Assembly: GCF_016920785.2 (NCBI RefSeq)
Contig: NW_024609837.1
Location: 42,844,745 to 42,908,744 of the forward strand
Length of the DNA: 64,000 nt
Direction of reading: 5' to 3'
From: Ixodes scapularis
Taxonomy: Eukaryota; Arthropoda; Arachnida; Ixodida; Ixodidae
The translations under genes were made by a program, and so were the position numbers. Below the pieces are notes generated by a model. It was given only the letters and a program-made list of their open reading frames with translations. It was not told the DNA's origin and did not search any database. Positions 19,151 to 33,410 of this stretch are shown here, piece after piece (the stretch's first letter is position 1; each line of letters starts with the position of its first letter).

Positions 19151-22100
19151 TATAGTCAACAACTAGCTTCAACGCTGTGCTGGCGTCAAATGTAGGACTG
19201 GATATATGTATGTGTCAATGCTCATGACGTCTTTCAAGAGCAGGCTGATTTGAGTCTTGAAAATGGTGCAAGTAAGAACCACAAGTAGCACTACACCATA
19301 AAGGTGTCGGGCCAACGTACGCTCCGTCAGTGAGAGCTCTATGTTGACCAATATTATATGAATAAAATTATGCAATTATGCAAATATACTATTTAAGACT
19401 AAAGTATTACCCTTGGTTCTGCCATTTTAATCATATAAATATTTCACCGAAGACCAAAACAATCAATAAAACCTTGTCTGCTATTTTCCGTGAAAATAAT
19501 TTTAAACACTAAATAAACTCTTATTGTAAATAGTAATACTGGAATTAATTATATTGGAAATAGTAATATTGCAATTAGTGATGTTAAGAGATGGATATTC
19601 GAACGAACGATAGGTTTTCCTGGACTTTGTTTACTTTTAGGCAAAGCTCTTTAAGAAACTAATTAAAATGAATTCCGACCATACGTCATCAAATAAGCTG
19701 TCGGATAAAGCCGTTTATCGGAGACATTTGTCCACACTTGCAGGTTATTCTCGTAAATTCTCGGTTCCACCATACCCTTTTGGACGAAAACCATTTTTCT
19801 CTCGAATGAGTGAAGGCATGTTCACGACAACGTTCTATGCTACTATTCTCTTGGATGTAGATTATACTTTCTTACCCTTGTGGCTTAAAATCTGGTCCTC
19901 CATGAACACGCACGCAACTTAAAAACTTTCACGTAAAAAAGTCTCTGACGCGGTATTCTTCACTAACTTCGGAATGATTAAGAAAAGTGTTAACTAATGA
20001 TTACTCGTTAAACTTTTTTTTTTCACCTTATGTACAGCTAGCAGACCCTGATAACGCCTGCTTGCTGTTGGGAGGCGCAATAAAAGAAGTGATTGATAAA
20101 TTCATTCATTTTCAAATTCAGAAGATACCTCATGCGAAGAGAAACTCATTCTGTGTGTTAAACTTTGCTCCCATCACAAAACGACGATTGAATTTTAAAG
20201 ATTGCTTTGTGTATTCAACAATAATTCCGAAAAAAAAAAACTTGTCGCATACATATCTTCGCCCATTACCAAAAAATCGTGGAAGTATTCTAGGCAGATA
20301 TTGGGCTGGGGATGGCCGCTTCACCACCCCAGCTTACAAAGCCATTCATGACACAGCACAGCGCAGAAGAAATTAAACGCAGGGTAGATGCCCGAGTCGC
20401 AACTCCAGGGAGAGCAATATTACGGTAAAGTACAACAGGGACAGACGCCGGGGTACATTTGCATATTTTAGCCGTGTACCTGACGAGGTAACGCAGTTCT
20501 TCTCAGTTATTGCATGCAGCTTCCAAAAACAAAAAGGTGCAAGCATTCCTGCTTTCTCCAAGTATGTTTTGTACATATCTGTATATACAAGCGCGCTTAT
20601 TCGTTGTTGTACGTCGCCGATACTTCCCGGACCCAGGCGTTAGTGGTGATACAAGCCTTAGCTTTGTTTGGTGGATACCTTCCTTTATGTGAAAATTTAT
20701 TGACAAATAAAAAAAAATATACAGAAAACACACACACACACCCCCAACCCTGATAGAGGATAACAAATTGCCTTTCGCTACGCACTTTTAACCTTTTTCA
20801 AGACGCACTGTTGTAGCCTTTCTAACGTTATCTTTGGGTAGAACTTAGGATTATATTCGCGTCGAGAGTAGGCGTAAAGTGTAGCGAGACAGACACAGCT
20901 CTAATCCAGATATCTGGCATGTACGATATTGCGCATGAGCAATGGTACATTGGACATCAAGTTGTGAACATTTTGCAGCTGGCACAATATAGTTCTTGCG
21001 CAGGCACCGTTATCAATGTTGCCGGACAGATTTCTAAATAAAGTTGGCACTTGGGCACAGTATAAAGGCGAGACAGAGGTCTCGAAGTTTGTTTAGAAAT
21101 AGTTGGTTGTTCCTCGAGTGATGCTATTGGCTAAACTTTCCCTTCCCACAACACACTGCAGTTGGTCCAAACATCTACCTCTATCTCTCTCTTGGCGTAG
21201 AGCGGATTTAAAATGGAAGTTCTCTTTGCACCTTGCGACACAGAACATATGGGAATACAGCTTTCGTGGAAAGTCTATGCTCGGATGTGGAATGCTTAAG
21301 GTTGAAGTCTAAATTTATTTTGAAGTCTAAATTGATTCTCTGCATCGCTACATCGTCACTGAAACACTACCGCACGACAACCTGAATGTTCCCAGGCCTG
21401 CTGTTTCAAGGTCAGAAACATGTCAGCTAAATAGGCACCGCAACCTTTAAAGCGAACACGGGTATAGAAATCGTATTAATCTTTGTCATGCGGGCTCTCG
21501 AAGAAAACCAGACTGCATGCCATAGCCGGAAGAAAAACAAATCACAATTACCGATGTGTACCTTAGTAAATGAAGGCTACACGCTTCGTTGATTCCCAAA
21601 ACCAGACCTCTAAAACACTTGTATACAGGCCCCTCTTCTTTTCAATCGGCCATGTGATAAACTGAGTCGCGCATTCAGCATTTCCTCTATTCGGAATACG
21701 AAAATCGCCAAGAAAAAAAAAAAACAGCATTCTGAATGAACATTCCAGGTAGGAAAGACGGACTTGCACAAACACCAAAATCAATCGAGCACTGCTAAAG
21801 TAGCCAACGGTTTCAAGAAATATCCACGTAAAACAAGCTGCCCGTTCTATGCAAACTGAATATCGTTATTATTCTCCCGTTACCCGATTTCGAAACAGTT
21901 CCCAAGGGTAAACGAAACCTCAAAGCTTATGAAGATACTAAAGTTTGCATCAAAGTAGGTTCGCCGAATATCCGACCACAGGAAACACCTGCGTCATACT
22001 GATGTCTACCCTCATCACTGTCTTGACTTCCACCCAAAATGGTTGGAGCTAAAAGCACTACATCTATGGTGTGACTAAAACGCGAAAATAATTGGAAAAA

Positions 22101-24125
22101 AAATGACTACTCTAAAAAGAAGCATAACGTGTTTTCTTTCTTCGAAAAGTTGGAATTACTTAGAACCGTTGGGTACCGCACTGTCAAAACAAAACAAAAA
22201 ATAGGTAACACACTTGACTAGATATCAGAGCACATCACAAATCATCGTCGTCCAATCACAAAAAAAAAAAAAAACGGACACTAGCATTAGGAGGATAAAA
22301 AGGACCCCTCTACGGAGATAGATGAAGAGGTCACAGGGGCCCTTCGCGCAATCCAAAGCAGGCAGCAATCGCGGTATCAATTTTGGACGGTTGTATGGCA
22401 ACGGTCTTCGCTTTCTGGGCCTCCGCCACTGCTACAAACACCGCTACAAGCCGACGGCGAGAAGGCTAAGCGTAACACGCAACGGAACTAAGCGTAACAC
22501 ACCACGGGAAAAAAGCCAGCTTTCTCAGGCAGCTACGGCGAAAATCGTCGAGATAACTTCCAAAAAAACATTTTAGAAAATAGCCTTCCACTAGTGTAAG
22601 CTCGAGGACCTACACTTATTTGAGTTTCGGCATCGCGAATCTGGTTTCTGCGCATGCGCAGTGCCCACACTTGGTGTCGGAAAACGCGGAGTGTAAGCCT
22701 ATAAAACAATCCGACAAAAAAAAAAAAAAGAGGAAGATAATTTGGTGTCAAATTCTAAAGCCTCCGCTGTGTTACCACTCCAAGAGGATCAATTTTACCT
22801 CGATCCGAAAACCCAATGTCTGTGTTCTCGAACCTATAGCTGCAAGGTCGGGTCATATAGAGCTTGCTTTTGCAAAAGTATTTTCTCGTTAGCCTCGTAA
22901 AGCTCGTGAAACAAAACAAAAACTCGGGTGTTTTTGAAAGAAGGAAGATGCAAAGGGTTCCGTCGCGATGTTCACGCAAACGGAGGTCCTCGTTATACAA
23001 GGTCGGGAAAATACACGTTGTTCGGCGAAGTTCAAGTTCAAGTTGATGACGAGATGTATACAATATTGAAAAAGACGACATGTTTTGGATGCGAGTTGAT
23101 GTTGAGACACGTTAACGAATATCAAGTTAAGGGTGCAAGTCGATTCTGTCAACGTCCAAACGGCAGTGCGACGTTGATACGGTTTTGACAGGCACCGTGC
23201 TCTGGACCAAAGTTTGAATTCTAGTTTGGTGTTGGAATGTGTTACCCGACATCCGTGTTCGCACGAAAGTCAATGTTGAGGCATGTGAGAAAAAAAAAAA
23301 AACTACCTACTGGCGTTTCCTTTTTTTTTTTTTCGTACATGGACAAGTATATGTCTCCCGGGTCAATACCTGGGTACTGTGATGGAGGCTGGTTCAGCGT
23401 TGGTGTTACTGCAAAAGCGTTGGACAAGAAACGCTTGAACCCACCAGTTGGGGACGTTGTAAATAGTAACCGATAGCAATATGCAAAAAAAAAAGACTAA
23501 GTAATCTACGTTATAGCAAAACCATGATGTAGGAAAATCAAAGATACAACAGCATGTTTAGTCACACTGGGCCATCATTGTAATACTAAGACGAAGAAAA
23601 AAAAAAACAAGGTCACTGCAAAATAAAAAAACTGAAAAACGTGCAGCTTGAAATATACCTTATTTTTGTAGTCTAAGAAAGGCTGATTTCTACACACGCT
23701 CTTCTAGAAATGTATGGTATTGATTACGCGAGTGTGCGTTTGGCTTCTGGTCGAAACTCTTAAAATTCCAGGGGACGAGGGCAAAGTGTAGCAATTTTTA
23801 GACGCACGAAATTACCATGTTCAATGCGCAAAAAAAAAAAAAAAAAGAACAAAAAAAAAGGAAATTCTTATAATGTGGAGGACGATTCGTTGCGCCCCCT
23901 GTTAGCGAAATACGGAGTTGTACTGCAACTTGTCTGCTTCCTTGGGTTACATATAGGCTGTATACCACCACTGAGGTTTTTGGTGAGTCATTTTCTTATT
24001 AAAACTTTCTTTGAAAGACCACTGCCTCGTCGTTTCTTTTATTTATTTTTTTTTTTTTTGTCTTTTTTCGACAAATTGTTTTTTGATATGCTGTTATCAC
24101 TTTTGAACCGTTTTTACGCAGAATA
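19151..24125. other. Intergenic stretch, no gene recognised
   Basis: AT-rich, with many A/T homopolymers (for example 22259-22274, 23288-23301 and 23831-23847). Open frames up to about 129 codons show no family features. A palindromic NRF-1-like site is listed separately. Nothing else is supported. Confidence 0.4.
22649..22660. promoter_or_regulatory. NRF-1-like palindrome TGCGCATGCGCA
   Basis: A perfect 12-bp palindrome that fits the NRF-1 / Ewg consensus (YGCGCATGCGCR), which marks many animal housekeeping promoters. It lies in a modestly CpG-richer patch (22320-22700). No adjacent gene is recognised, so it may be fortuitous. Confidence 0.3.
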
Positions 24126-24290
24126 TGTAGTGATAATGATGGATGCATGGATGGATGGATGAATACGACTGAGCCCCTTTCGATCGGGTGGCGTCTATCG
24201 CCACCTAGCCAAAAAAGGTGGCGGAGGACATCCTACCACTGCACCCCTCTAGGATAAGTTTAGAACTAACCCGTGGGGACAACATCAATT
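24126..24290. mobile_element. Possible LINE 3' end with (GATG)n tail
   Basis: A short GATG microsatellite (about 24139-24162) abuts sequence reading CGACTGAGCCCCTTTCGATC, then CGGGTGGCG and CGCCACCTAGCC. Non-LTR retrotransposons of the CR1/I type often end in such microsatellites. I associate this tail with repeated tick sequences, but cannot verify that. Confidence 0.35.
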
Positions 24291-24979
24291 ATTTGTGTTT
24301 TTTGACATAAAACTGTCGACGTAGCCAAACGCTGCGTCAGCGTGCAGCTGGGGCTCGTGTTCAACCACAGTGAAGCATCGATTGAAGAGAAGCCCCAGCC
24401 GAAAGCAGACGCAGTGCTAGTGTCCGATTTGTGCCCAGCGCTCGATTGAGGAAGATGACGTTAGAATCCAGTCCACAAACTTGGAGTCAAAAGTAAAGGT
24501 AAACCAGAGTATTCTACTAAAAAACTTAGAATAGAATACTTTAGAGCAGAAAATGTGATACCTTCTTAAAGTTTTGAAGGTTACAATTCGTGCAATTTTG
24601 ATTCAGTCAAAAAAAATAACTTGTCATTTTTTGTTTAACAATTTTTTTCTTAATGTAGATTTTTATGACATGAAATTATCATTTAGGCGAGAATAATACC
24701 TTTTTAGAAAAATTTAAATGAACTCATTAAGGTTAGCTCACTGCTAAACCTCAATCAGTTTTAATTCAACTTTTTTCATTGTGCCTTTGAACAGATAGAG
24801 GTGCATAACTAAGCAAGACTTGACATTAAACAATATTCCTATAGTGCTGCCCAGCAACACCTAACCACGGAGTTTTCACATCAGCATTCACCAAGTTCTT
24901 TCTTTTTGAATGCCAGACGTGAGCATGTGCACCATCCCGCTCTGGAGGGATGCTTTTTTCCCCTAAGCTTGCGATTGCA

Positions 24980-25190
24980 CTGCGACGAAGCGGGATACCC
25001 AGGATCGGAACTCCAGACTTCATGTGTCGCTTCTCTATAGTGTACCAGTGGGCGCTGAGAAGCGCACTGAACGGAGCTCGCATTGAGGCGAAACGAGGTA
25101 CGCAGGATCAAAGTTCCAGTCCACGGGTGCCGCTTCTCCGCAGGGCACCGGTGCACGGTGAGAAGCGCACTCTACGGAGCTATACTCCGC
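24980..25190. repeat. Tandem dimer, period about 103 bp
   Basis: Two copies follow each other: 'AGGATCGGAACTCCAG ... CGCTTCTC ... GAGAAGCGCACTGAACGGAGC' and 'AGGATCAAAGTTCCAG ... CGCTTCTC ... GAGAAGCGCACTCTACGGAGC'. Each has an internal inverted pair (GCTTCTC / GAGAAGC). A related copy occurs at about 60890-60990, so this is a dispersed repeat family. Confidence 0.55.
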
Positions 25191-25567
25191 AACAACTTTT
25201 CTTGGCAATGCAGGGGAAAGTACAGGCACGCGTTCCCTCTCCTTTTTTGAGCGCCGAATAAAGCTGTGCGCGGGCTCTCCTCCTCTCCCCGGAAATGCCA
25301 AAAAAAAGTTGTCACCGAGCACAACTAACCCGCTCAAACAGACCACAAACAATTCGGTGAAATTTGGCAGGATGTAGCAGGGTAAGCACTTTGGCGCAGT
25401 AGATCACCTAATTGGGTTTGCTGTGTCCATGCTGCCCTACTTTGGAACGCATCCAAATCTGAGGGGTCTACATTAGAAAACAATTCGAAAGTGTCCAAGG
25501 TGGGTGCCTTAAAGGATGCTGAGCCAAAATTTGGATTTCGCAAAATAAGGCCGCAGAAGCATTGAAT

Positions 25568-25904
25568 GGGACGCTACAAACTCCACACATCACTCATACA
25601 TCGATATCTCAAACGAACGGCCATATTTCAGGAAAAGAAGGGCGCGATCAAGCGAGGAATGTGATGTCACAATTCTCCTGGATTAGTTGAGAATGAGGGG
25701 AAACGGCCTTGCTTCTCTCTTGCTCGCTTCGGTTCACCTGCTCGAGGGGACGAAGTAAAGAGGAGAGGGAATGAGAATTGTGACGTCACATGTCTCGTCG
25801 GCCTCATCTGCCGTGTTCAATCGTGTACTTTTATTCCGAAAATACGGTCATCCGTTAGATATATCGCTGTACGAGTGATGTTTTTTTGGATTTTGCAGCG
25901 TCCC
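25568..25904. mobile_element. 337-bp MITE with long imperfect inverted repeats
   Basis: The ends GGGACGCTACAAA and its counterpart TTTTGCAGCGTCCC face each other. Similarity continues inward (CATCACTCATAC / GTACGAGTGATG; ATGTGATGTCACAATTCTC / GAGAATTGTGACGTCACAT). No ORF and no certain target duplication. Superfamily unassigned. Confidence 0.65.
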
Positions 25905-28900
25905 GCCTATCGCTCCAGCCTTTTGCGTGCTCCAAATCCCAGTTCAGTATTTCTTCGAGGTGTACAGGCAGTCTTCGCATCAAGCCAACAGCAAAGAAAA
26001 GGTACGTCACAAAAGCAAGTACGCACGTAAAAAAAAAAAAAAAAAATCAAGAGGGTAAGTATACACAAACAAAAATAACTCCAATGCAATATCATGTCAT
26101 AGTATCTCAATTTTGTTGAGTCAAGGGTACCTACAATGTTCTAAGGAAGACAGTTCCTATCAAAATAAAAAAAAAAAAAAGTAAAGGTTTTTGCCTTTGG
26201 GCGCCTTACATTGAGGTTATGGTCCGAACAAAAAAGGAGGTGGTCTGACAGAACGATGTGGGACCAACAGCACGAGAAAGAGTGCCCTCCATTTCGAGCC
26301 CTTAGCTTCATCTGGCGGTACAGTGCCTCTTTGTGTCAGTGTTGGCACTTTTACCTGTAATCGCTTGGTGTAACAGAGTAGCCATTTCAGAACACTGGGC
26401 ACCCTAGTGCGAGGGACTAGAGCTGCTCCGCACCAAAGCAACTATGAAAGGAGCATGCAGAGAATTTCGAGAGTGAATCTTCTTTATTTATCCGCAACCA
26501 TAAAAACAAATGTTAAACAACAAAACAACTTAAGATATACCTTACACTTGCTTCTGACGAAATTGTGCGTCCCGTCTCTTCTAAATAGACATGTGGTTAT
26601 GGTACAGTGTTAGCTGAGGTTCCCCGGGGAAGTCGTACAGGAGTGCTTTCTTCAATCGGTCATTCCCTGTGTTCCGCGGGCCAAACTTTGCACAACATCC
26701 CTGCCGCCAAGGTGACCAATTGCAACGTTCGAGTACACAGACAGACTGGCTGCCCTAAGGGTTACAGGTTGCTAGTACGATCGTGAGCATGCAGACTTCT
26801 TGGTCCCTTCGTTTTACAGATGTTGCAGATGAGAGGAACCCCTAAGGGTACTTCTTTTCGGATTTATAAGGTAAAGGTGCATTAAACAGATTCAGTTTTG
26901 TAGAAACAGCAAAAACCTCAGTCTACACTTCACTGTAGGTGTGTTTCGCCTGATAGCGCCGCACTCAGCTCGTGGGATGAAATTTAAATGGTTTCACAGG
27001 CATTTTAAATGACATTTATGTGGAAGGATTTTGGGCAAGCAGCAAATCAGCTCGCCGTGCCTGACTCGGCGAATGCCACTCAGCATGCGCTGGCTTGGTG
27101 GTTCTCCACAGGCATCCACTATAAAAGCCATCTAAAATGCCCATGAGACAGGGAAATGAAACGGCCCAATCTACAAAAAAAATTTCTGTGTGCATATCAA
27201 CTGCCTACAGAGAAGGCATGCAATCCAAAATTAATATCTTAGGTGGACTTGCTTAACCTCTGCTTTGAAAATGCGTGCAAAAAAAAAAAAAAATACTTCC
27301 TTCTCGCACCTCGCTCAACAGTTTTTTGCTCTTTGTTTGTGTCAGTCCATGCCTATCAAGAAAGAGACCGTGTCTATTTTGGGATTGCATTTTCTACATA
27401 AAAAAGGGTATGCAGATCAACAGTTTCTACCAGCTAGCTTCTTTCAAACTCTGCACATCAAGTTTCTGTTCAATTCAAAGGGAGTCAGAATCACATTCAG
27501 TGCACCTTTACCAACAGTCATTTATTAAAGAGTGTTTGCGAAGTAAAAAAGAGGGATCTAATCAGTCATGTCAACAATATTAGTTTTTACTGCTCTCTTT
27601 CAAAAGTGCCAGGAAGATCCAAGGCTGCAAACCTTCAAGATATGGTACCCAAGACATGCAGTATTACTAAATTATGGCGGATGCACACTCACTTAAGGGG
27701 GTTGTAAAACTGCACATGGAAAGGTTACGACGTCGGCACCTGGGCCAACAGTTAGGCCGATCAGCGCTAATCAATCAAATTGTTGACTCAAAAATTGATG
27801 TCTAGCTTTTCTGTGCATACTCTTACGACCCCCCCGATATTGTGGCTCGACCTCACGTAAACTACAACCAAATCACCCTTTTTATTTCACCGTGAAAAGT
27901 GAACATGTTTTATTTATTAAAATTAAACACTGGGAATAGTACTGGCTTCCGGACAAGGATTTACAATTAAAAGGTGTGAATGTTTTAACCGTGTGTCGTA
28001 AAAAAGCGACATAAGCGTGCATGCTAGTTCCGTCTTGCTTCTCATTGAAGGTTTGCAGCATACGGGCCGCGCAGAGTCAAACATGCCATCATCTTTCGAG
28101 TTTGAAGACCCACGTAATTAAAATGATGCGAAGAGATGGCAAACAGGAACTCCAACAGCCCGGCAAAAAAAGGTGCAAAGAATGGGCTTAGCTCTTTGAA
28201 TCTTTTTCTGTTAGACTTTAGTTGCCCCTCTTGGAGTGACTAAGGTGCAACGGATCTAAAAACTTAGCCAAGGTTTTCTCCCTACTGGACATGTGCTTTG
28301 GCGAGTTTAAAGAGAAATATATTTGTTGGGGTTCTTTATAAAGGCTTGGGTCAAAGAATGGATTTAAAACCAGAATAAAAAATATGTCCAGTAACAACAA
28401 ATCGATGAAATTTCTATTTGCATCATTCTGCTTTTGAAGAACATTGTCTGTACGAAGGCTGACAAATACTACATGTTTTATGAGAGGATTACAACAGTTT
28501 GACAGACACCCATAGTAAGTGTCACAGATGGCACTTCAAATCAAGCAATTCAAACAATACTTTTAAGCATTCAAGCCTTTCGGGTAAAACACCCCTCTGA
28601 GGGCGGAAAACGTTTGGGCCCTCGCCCACAGATCAACAGAGTGAATGCAACCTTATGTCGATGCTTCTCAACTGAAGCGTGCCAGACTGTCGTACGTAAA
28701 ACGAGGTAATAAGAATTCCTGTATTGGGAAGCCATCGAGGCATAATCTGCATCAAAAGTAACCCGAAGTCCCGAATTACAGGTCCAAAAAATTTGCTCGT
28801 GATCATTGGAGCAAGGTAAGCCTTTGAGAATTACCATTCAACAGAAAGAAAACAAAGACACACTAGAGAAGAATAGTCTGTCAACTGCATGAACACTGTA

Positions 28901-31900
28901 ATCAGGTGACGGAATATCCCCGAGCAACACTCCAGAAGCGAAAACAAACTTTGACGGAAAGCCCGTGGGGACACACAAACTTCCCGCAGAACTTTTTGCA
29001 TGCGACATAAGAGTGTCACCCAACCACAGCAGTCAAGAGAAGAGAAGGCACGTCGAGACATACTTGAATACCGAAAACCCGCGTATGAACAGAGTGACCG
29101 CACAAGTCCAAGACTACCCAAGACCACCGGGCAAGCCAGTGTGCCCATATAATCTCCAGAAGGAAAAGTACAGTCTGGTTTCCCTTTGAAATGCAAAGCT
29201 TTAACAGTAATAAACGTCTGAGAGGTCATCGCGACTCCACTGAGAGGCCTGACCGTAAAAGTCTGATAAAAGAGTGTTTCGACGAATCGACAAACAAGTG
29301 CAGGTTCTCTCAAAACATGAGCAATGTGACCATTCAAACTCTTTATCAGAGCTGCCGGATGCCTAACAACAGTGGGGCGTGGAAACTCGTTTTACACTAT
29401 GTATCACAATCAGGACCTTTTCACATCGACACAGGCTTCTGCCTCAACACACTTCATCTCAAGCAAAAAGTAAGTTTGATGCATAGCTCATACACCGCAC
29501 GAAGTAGCTACGCTTTTACAAGATTCAAATGTCAGAGAAAGAAAGTCATGTTTCTTGCATTTTGAAATGTGCAAAAACAAGAAATAACTGGTCTTAAATG
29601 TACCTACATACGAATATCTCAATCCGCCACAAAAAGGAAGAAATTAGTGACAACCACCATGTAAGGATGCCAACTTCTTTACTTGCAGTTTTTGAGGGAA
29701 AAACTTGTATACCTTCCACAGACTTTCACATAGAACCGTGGTTTCGGAAGTCTTTATGATCCTCTTTAAATTCTAACTAGTGACACAACTATAACATTCC
29801 TTATATGTTGTACTATTCATAGCTTTACACTATTCACTGAAATTTCTTACTACATATACTGTAGGCTGATGTTCCCTAGCCTTTGCTGTTGAAACTTTCT
29901 GCCAATTACAAATCTGGCTCCAAATCTGGACTAACAAGTTTCATTACATTACCTTACTTAGGAACCTCCAAAAGCCAAGTAATATATAATCTGTACCAAC
30001 ACGGCCCTCGATCCACTTGTTAAGCGAATTCCCATTTGTAAGTTATGCACATAAGCCTGCTTTCCCCATTTGCAAAAGTGAAACGTCCCACTGTTATTAG
30101 GTTGCTTGAGATCACAAAGATACACAACAATCAACTTTTCCTTGAGTATAATCTAAACGAAAACAAGTTTACAAAAACTATACTAAAGGGCTTTGGAACT
30201 TTCTCTGTAATAAATAAATATGCTTCATTCTCTTGCCTCATTGCTCGACCATGTAAAAAGTGCCCTTAATAAAACAGACATGTATGAGAACGCCTACCAA
30301 CACCTAAGGAAGGTTTTGTGTTCTTTCTTTTACACTCCGAGATTGATCTGAAAATGTACGCAAAAAACTTTCTTTTTTTTATAATTGAATAATCTGATTC
30401 TGAACCATTTCGCAGTAGCGTCCAGAAAATATGACCACAGGATTTTATTAATAAGGCACAAAAATTGCCTGCTAACACAGCAATAACAGTTATGATGTCA
30501 CAACACATCTTCAGATTTTGACTGTGCGATCACCATGCAAATGCTTACAGACTGCTGGGCAAAGCAGCATCAGAAGTACCATTCAGCCATAGAGGAAGAT
30601 TTTTGATATCATAACCATTTTCTAAAACAGGATGCCAGATACTGTGACATCAAAAGGCAATTTTTCTGCCTTATTCTTGCAATTTTCTGCACTGGAAGTC
30701 TCTAGGAGCTTTGGCGAAACGTTTTACGTAAGCAATGTGCGATTTTTGACAAATCAAGTTCTCTCTTTGAAAAGCAACAATAACAAAAGAGAAAAGAGCC
30801 AACGATCAGATCATTCACAAGATTTGGCAGCCTGGAACTGCCAGTTTTGACGGGCATCAGCACCGGCACACTAAATGCCCGCAGGTACGCTGAACAAAAT
30901 TTTTTCCGTCACTCGAAACGATTAAAATCTTAAGGCACAGACTTCCTAGATTTCATTTTCTTCGAAAAACACGGACAACAACTTTTGTGACAGCATGCTA
31001 TTACAGACTCACTTTGAGAAAGAGAGAAAAAGTAGCGCGACGCATTCACGCAAAAAGCATGCCGTAATGGCGAGACATTCAAGATGCAAAAACTTCAACC
31101 TCGAAGGAGCTTATCGCCAGCATGCATAATGGGGACAGTTCACAATACCTACCGAAACTACAGTAACTGCTCTACAAGTCGATGTGGGGTTGTTAGTCGA
31201 ACCCCGTGAGATCCAGCCACCAGTATAAAAAAGAAGATACTATACATTTCCCGTCTGTCAGCAAAAATTTAACATGAATCCTCCATGCAAAGTCAACCTC
31301 AACTCGTGAAACGAACACTACCGTACGGAACCATTAGTGATCCCAAATGATGCATGCTATTAAAAGACATTGCTACTGCAAGTCATACAGTTCGCACTAG
31401 ATGCCATAACAATGCGTTTCGTTTGTAAAATAAAAACCAGTGCAGGTAAGCAAAAATGGTATTGCAACGCAGTCCGAAAATCGTTTCACGGCTCGTTCAA
31501 ACCCAGACTACAACAAGATGAAAGTCAGATCTAATGCTCGATGAAGCTCAGCACACAAAGCAACTGTACTGTTCAATACGTTATTTTCCATGTGTTAAAC
31601 AAAAACGTTTAGAGTTCAATTGGTAAACTGATGCACACTCCTTAGATTGCATGACACTAAGAGCCAACAAAGCATTTGAAATGTCTTTAAACCTTAAACA
31701 AGGTTCAAAGTTTGTTGAACTTTTGGGCTTCCCAAGTTCGAAATTCGTTGAATCAGTCAGTTAAAAAGATTCGAAGGTCCAAAGTTAGAATTCCCCGACT
31801 TCACAAATTCCAGGACGTCTGAGCTCTTCAAGCCTCGTGGTACGAAAAAGCTGTGCCATCGACACCACTCTCCTTGTCAAACAAGTTTGTGCGAGTACTA

Positions 31901-32489
31901 ACCTTATTCATGCAGATCAACCTGTACAAACTTTAACTGCCTCGATATTGAGAATAGGTACTGTAAGAGACTAGTGACACCTTTGAACTACCACCTACAA
32001 CCATTATAGATGCTTTGCAATAGTCCCCTCAATAAGATCTACCAAACGCCCAAGAAACGGGCGACAGAATCGCTACACTTCTGTGTGAGCCAGCTCAGTT
32101 ACTTTCACATCTGGGGCAAATTCGCATAATGTTGTGCAATTCGTGTCCTTAGTGCATGTGCGCAGATGCTGAGAACTACTATGTGACGTGGGAGCTTCCA
32201 TCTCCACCATTCGATCGATATGCCCATGCCAGAAGCATTCCAGACAACAATGAGACGGGCCATGCAACAGATGAACAAACAAATATTGAGCGCATTCAAG
32301 TTCAAACCGGACTCAAAGTGGAAAGAACGCTCGAAATGATATCACAGATTGCGACCTAACGCCCTCCGGTGTTGAGCAACGGCGGGCATTGGATAACAGC
32401 ATAGGAGGGTTGCACTTTTCAGATTAGATGGCCGCCATTTTCGTTCTCTGCAGCCCACTTGGACCACAGGTAAGACTGCAGTGCCTTAT
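25905..32489. other. Gene-poor stretch; possible distal 3' UTR of the minus-strand gene
   Basis: AT-rich with few recognisable repeats compared with the rest of the window. Minus-strand AATAAA occurs at 26483-26488. Frames of up to 168 codons (28831-29337, minus) show no domain, signal or codon bias. See the long-3'-UTR finding. Confidence 0.35.
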
Positions 32490-33410
32490 TTTTCTGGCAT
32501 TGCTACAAAGCCTTTTGTAGAGCAAAGCCTTTTGTAGAACAAAGCCTTTTGTGGAACAAAACATGATGCTATCCGTGTTCCCAGCAGAGACCAAACATTT
32601 CGTCAAACACCATTTGGTCAGAGCAGTTTCACTGAATGCCGTTTCATCAACGCTCTCATCAAACGACGTTTCATGCAATACCATTTTTCAAACATTGTTT
32701 TATTTAACATTACTTTATCTAATGCCTCTAAAATGCTACTGACACATTGCCCACTGTAATATCTGCCTTCTGCATGAAAACTGACAAAAAAAGGCTGTGC
32801 AAGGTTTTCTGGGGGCAATTGCTCATCATTGTTACATGGCCATCACTCGAGTTAAGTGGCTTACTCGAAAGAGAAAACCCAACACAACCGAAATATTGTA
32901 TCCCTGTTTTGAATACCTGAATCTCAAACTAAAAAAGTTAATTACATTACAATTTTCTAGAAAACAGACACTTAGCAGCTGTAATAGCCACAAACCAGCT
33001 TTATCTACATAACAATGGTCACATGTGACATTTTCAATACCTGCTGATTACAAAGCTTGCTTATTTATATTAGAGAAGTATAATACCAAAAAATGTAATC
33101 AAAGAACTGAGTTAGCATAGTGTGCCCCTACTAAGTGTATCTGAGGCCAAAGGTACCCTTTGCTGCATTTAGTTCTGGCAGTCCAGGCCAAAGCCAACAA
33201 AAATAACCTTCGAGTCTGGAGAAGATTTAGAAGGCCACCTTCACTGACTATATTCAAAATTTGATAGGTATGAGCTAATGTGCCATACAAACAACACTAG
33301 AACTTAAAACAATAATCAGGCTTTTTTTCTTTTTTTAAACAGCCATAACTTAATGAAACGCGTTAGATGAAACGGTGTTCAATGAAATGTCCAGGAGCCT
33401 TTACCAGCAG
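32490..33410. mobile_element. Fold-back element with inverted arms of degenerate short repeats
   Basis: Three direct 17-bp copies of AAAGCCTTTTGTAGAAC-like sequence lie at 32507-32560. They are followed by about 150 bp of degenerate words of the type 'CATTTCGTCAAACACC', 'CCGTTTCATCAACG', 'CGTTTCATGCAATACC'. The inverse words (TTAATGAAACGCG, TTAGATGAAACGG, TTCAATGAAATG) appear at 33350-33393. Inverted arms made of short subrepeats resemble Foldback/Galileo elements. Exact ends are uncertain. Confidence 0.5.

Noticed and set aside
19987..20376. 129-codon plus frame after a good-looking acceptor
   Set aside because: The stretch LADPDNACLLLGGAIKEVI looks protein-like, but there is no partner exon, donor or family, so it is not called.
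21055..21090. TATA-like GTATAAAGG
   Set aside because: No gene downstream and such AT-rich words are expected by chance here.
28831..29337. 168-codon minus-strand frame
   Set aside because: No domain, signal or family pattern; AT-rich setting with overlapping frames on both strands, and probably within a 3' UTR or intergenic DNA.
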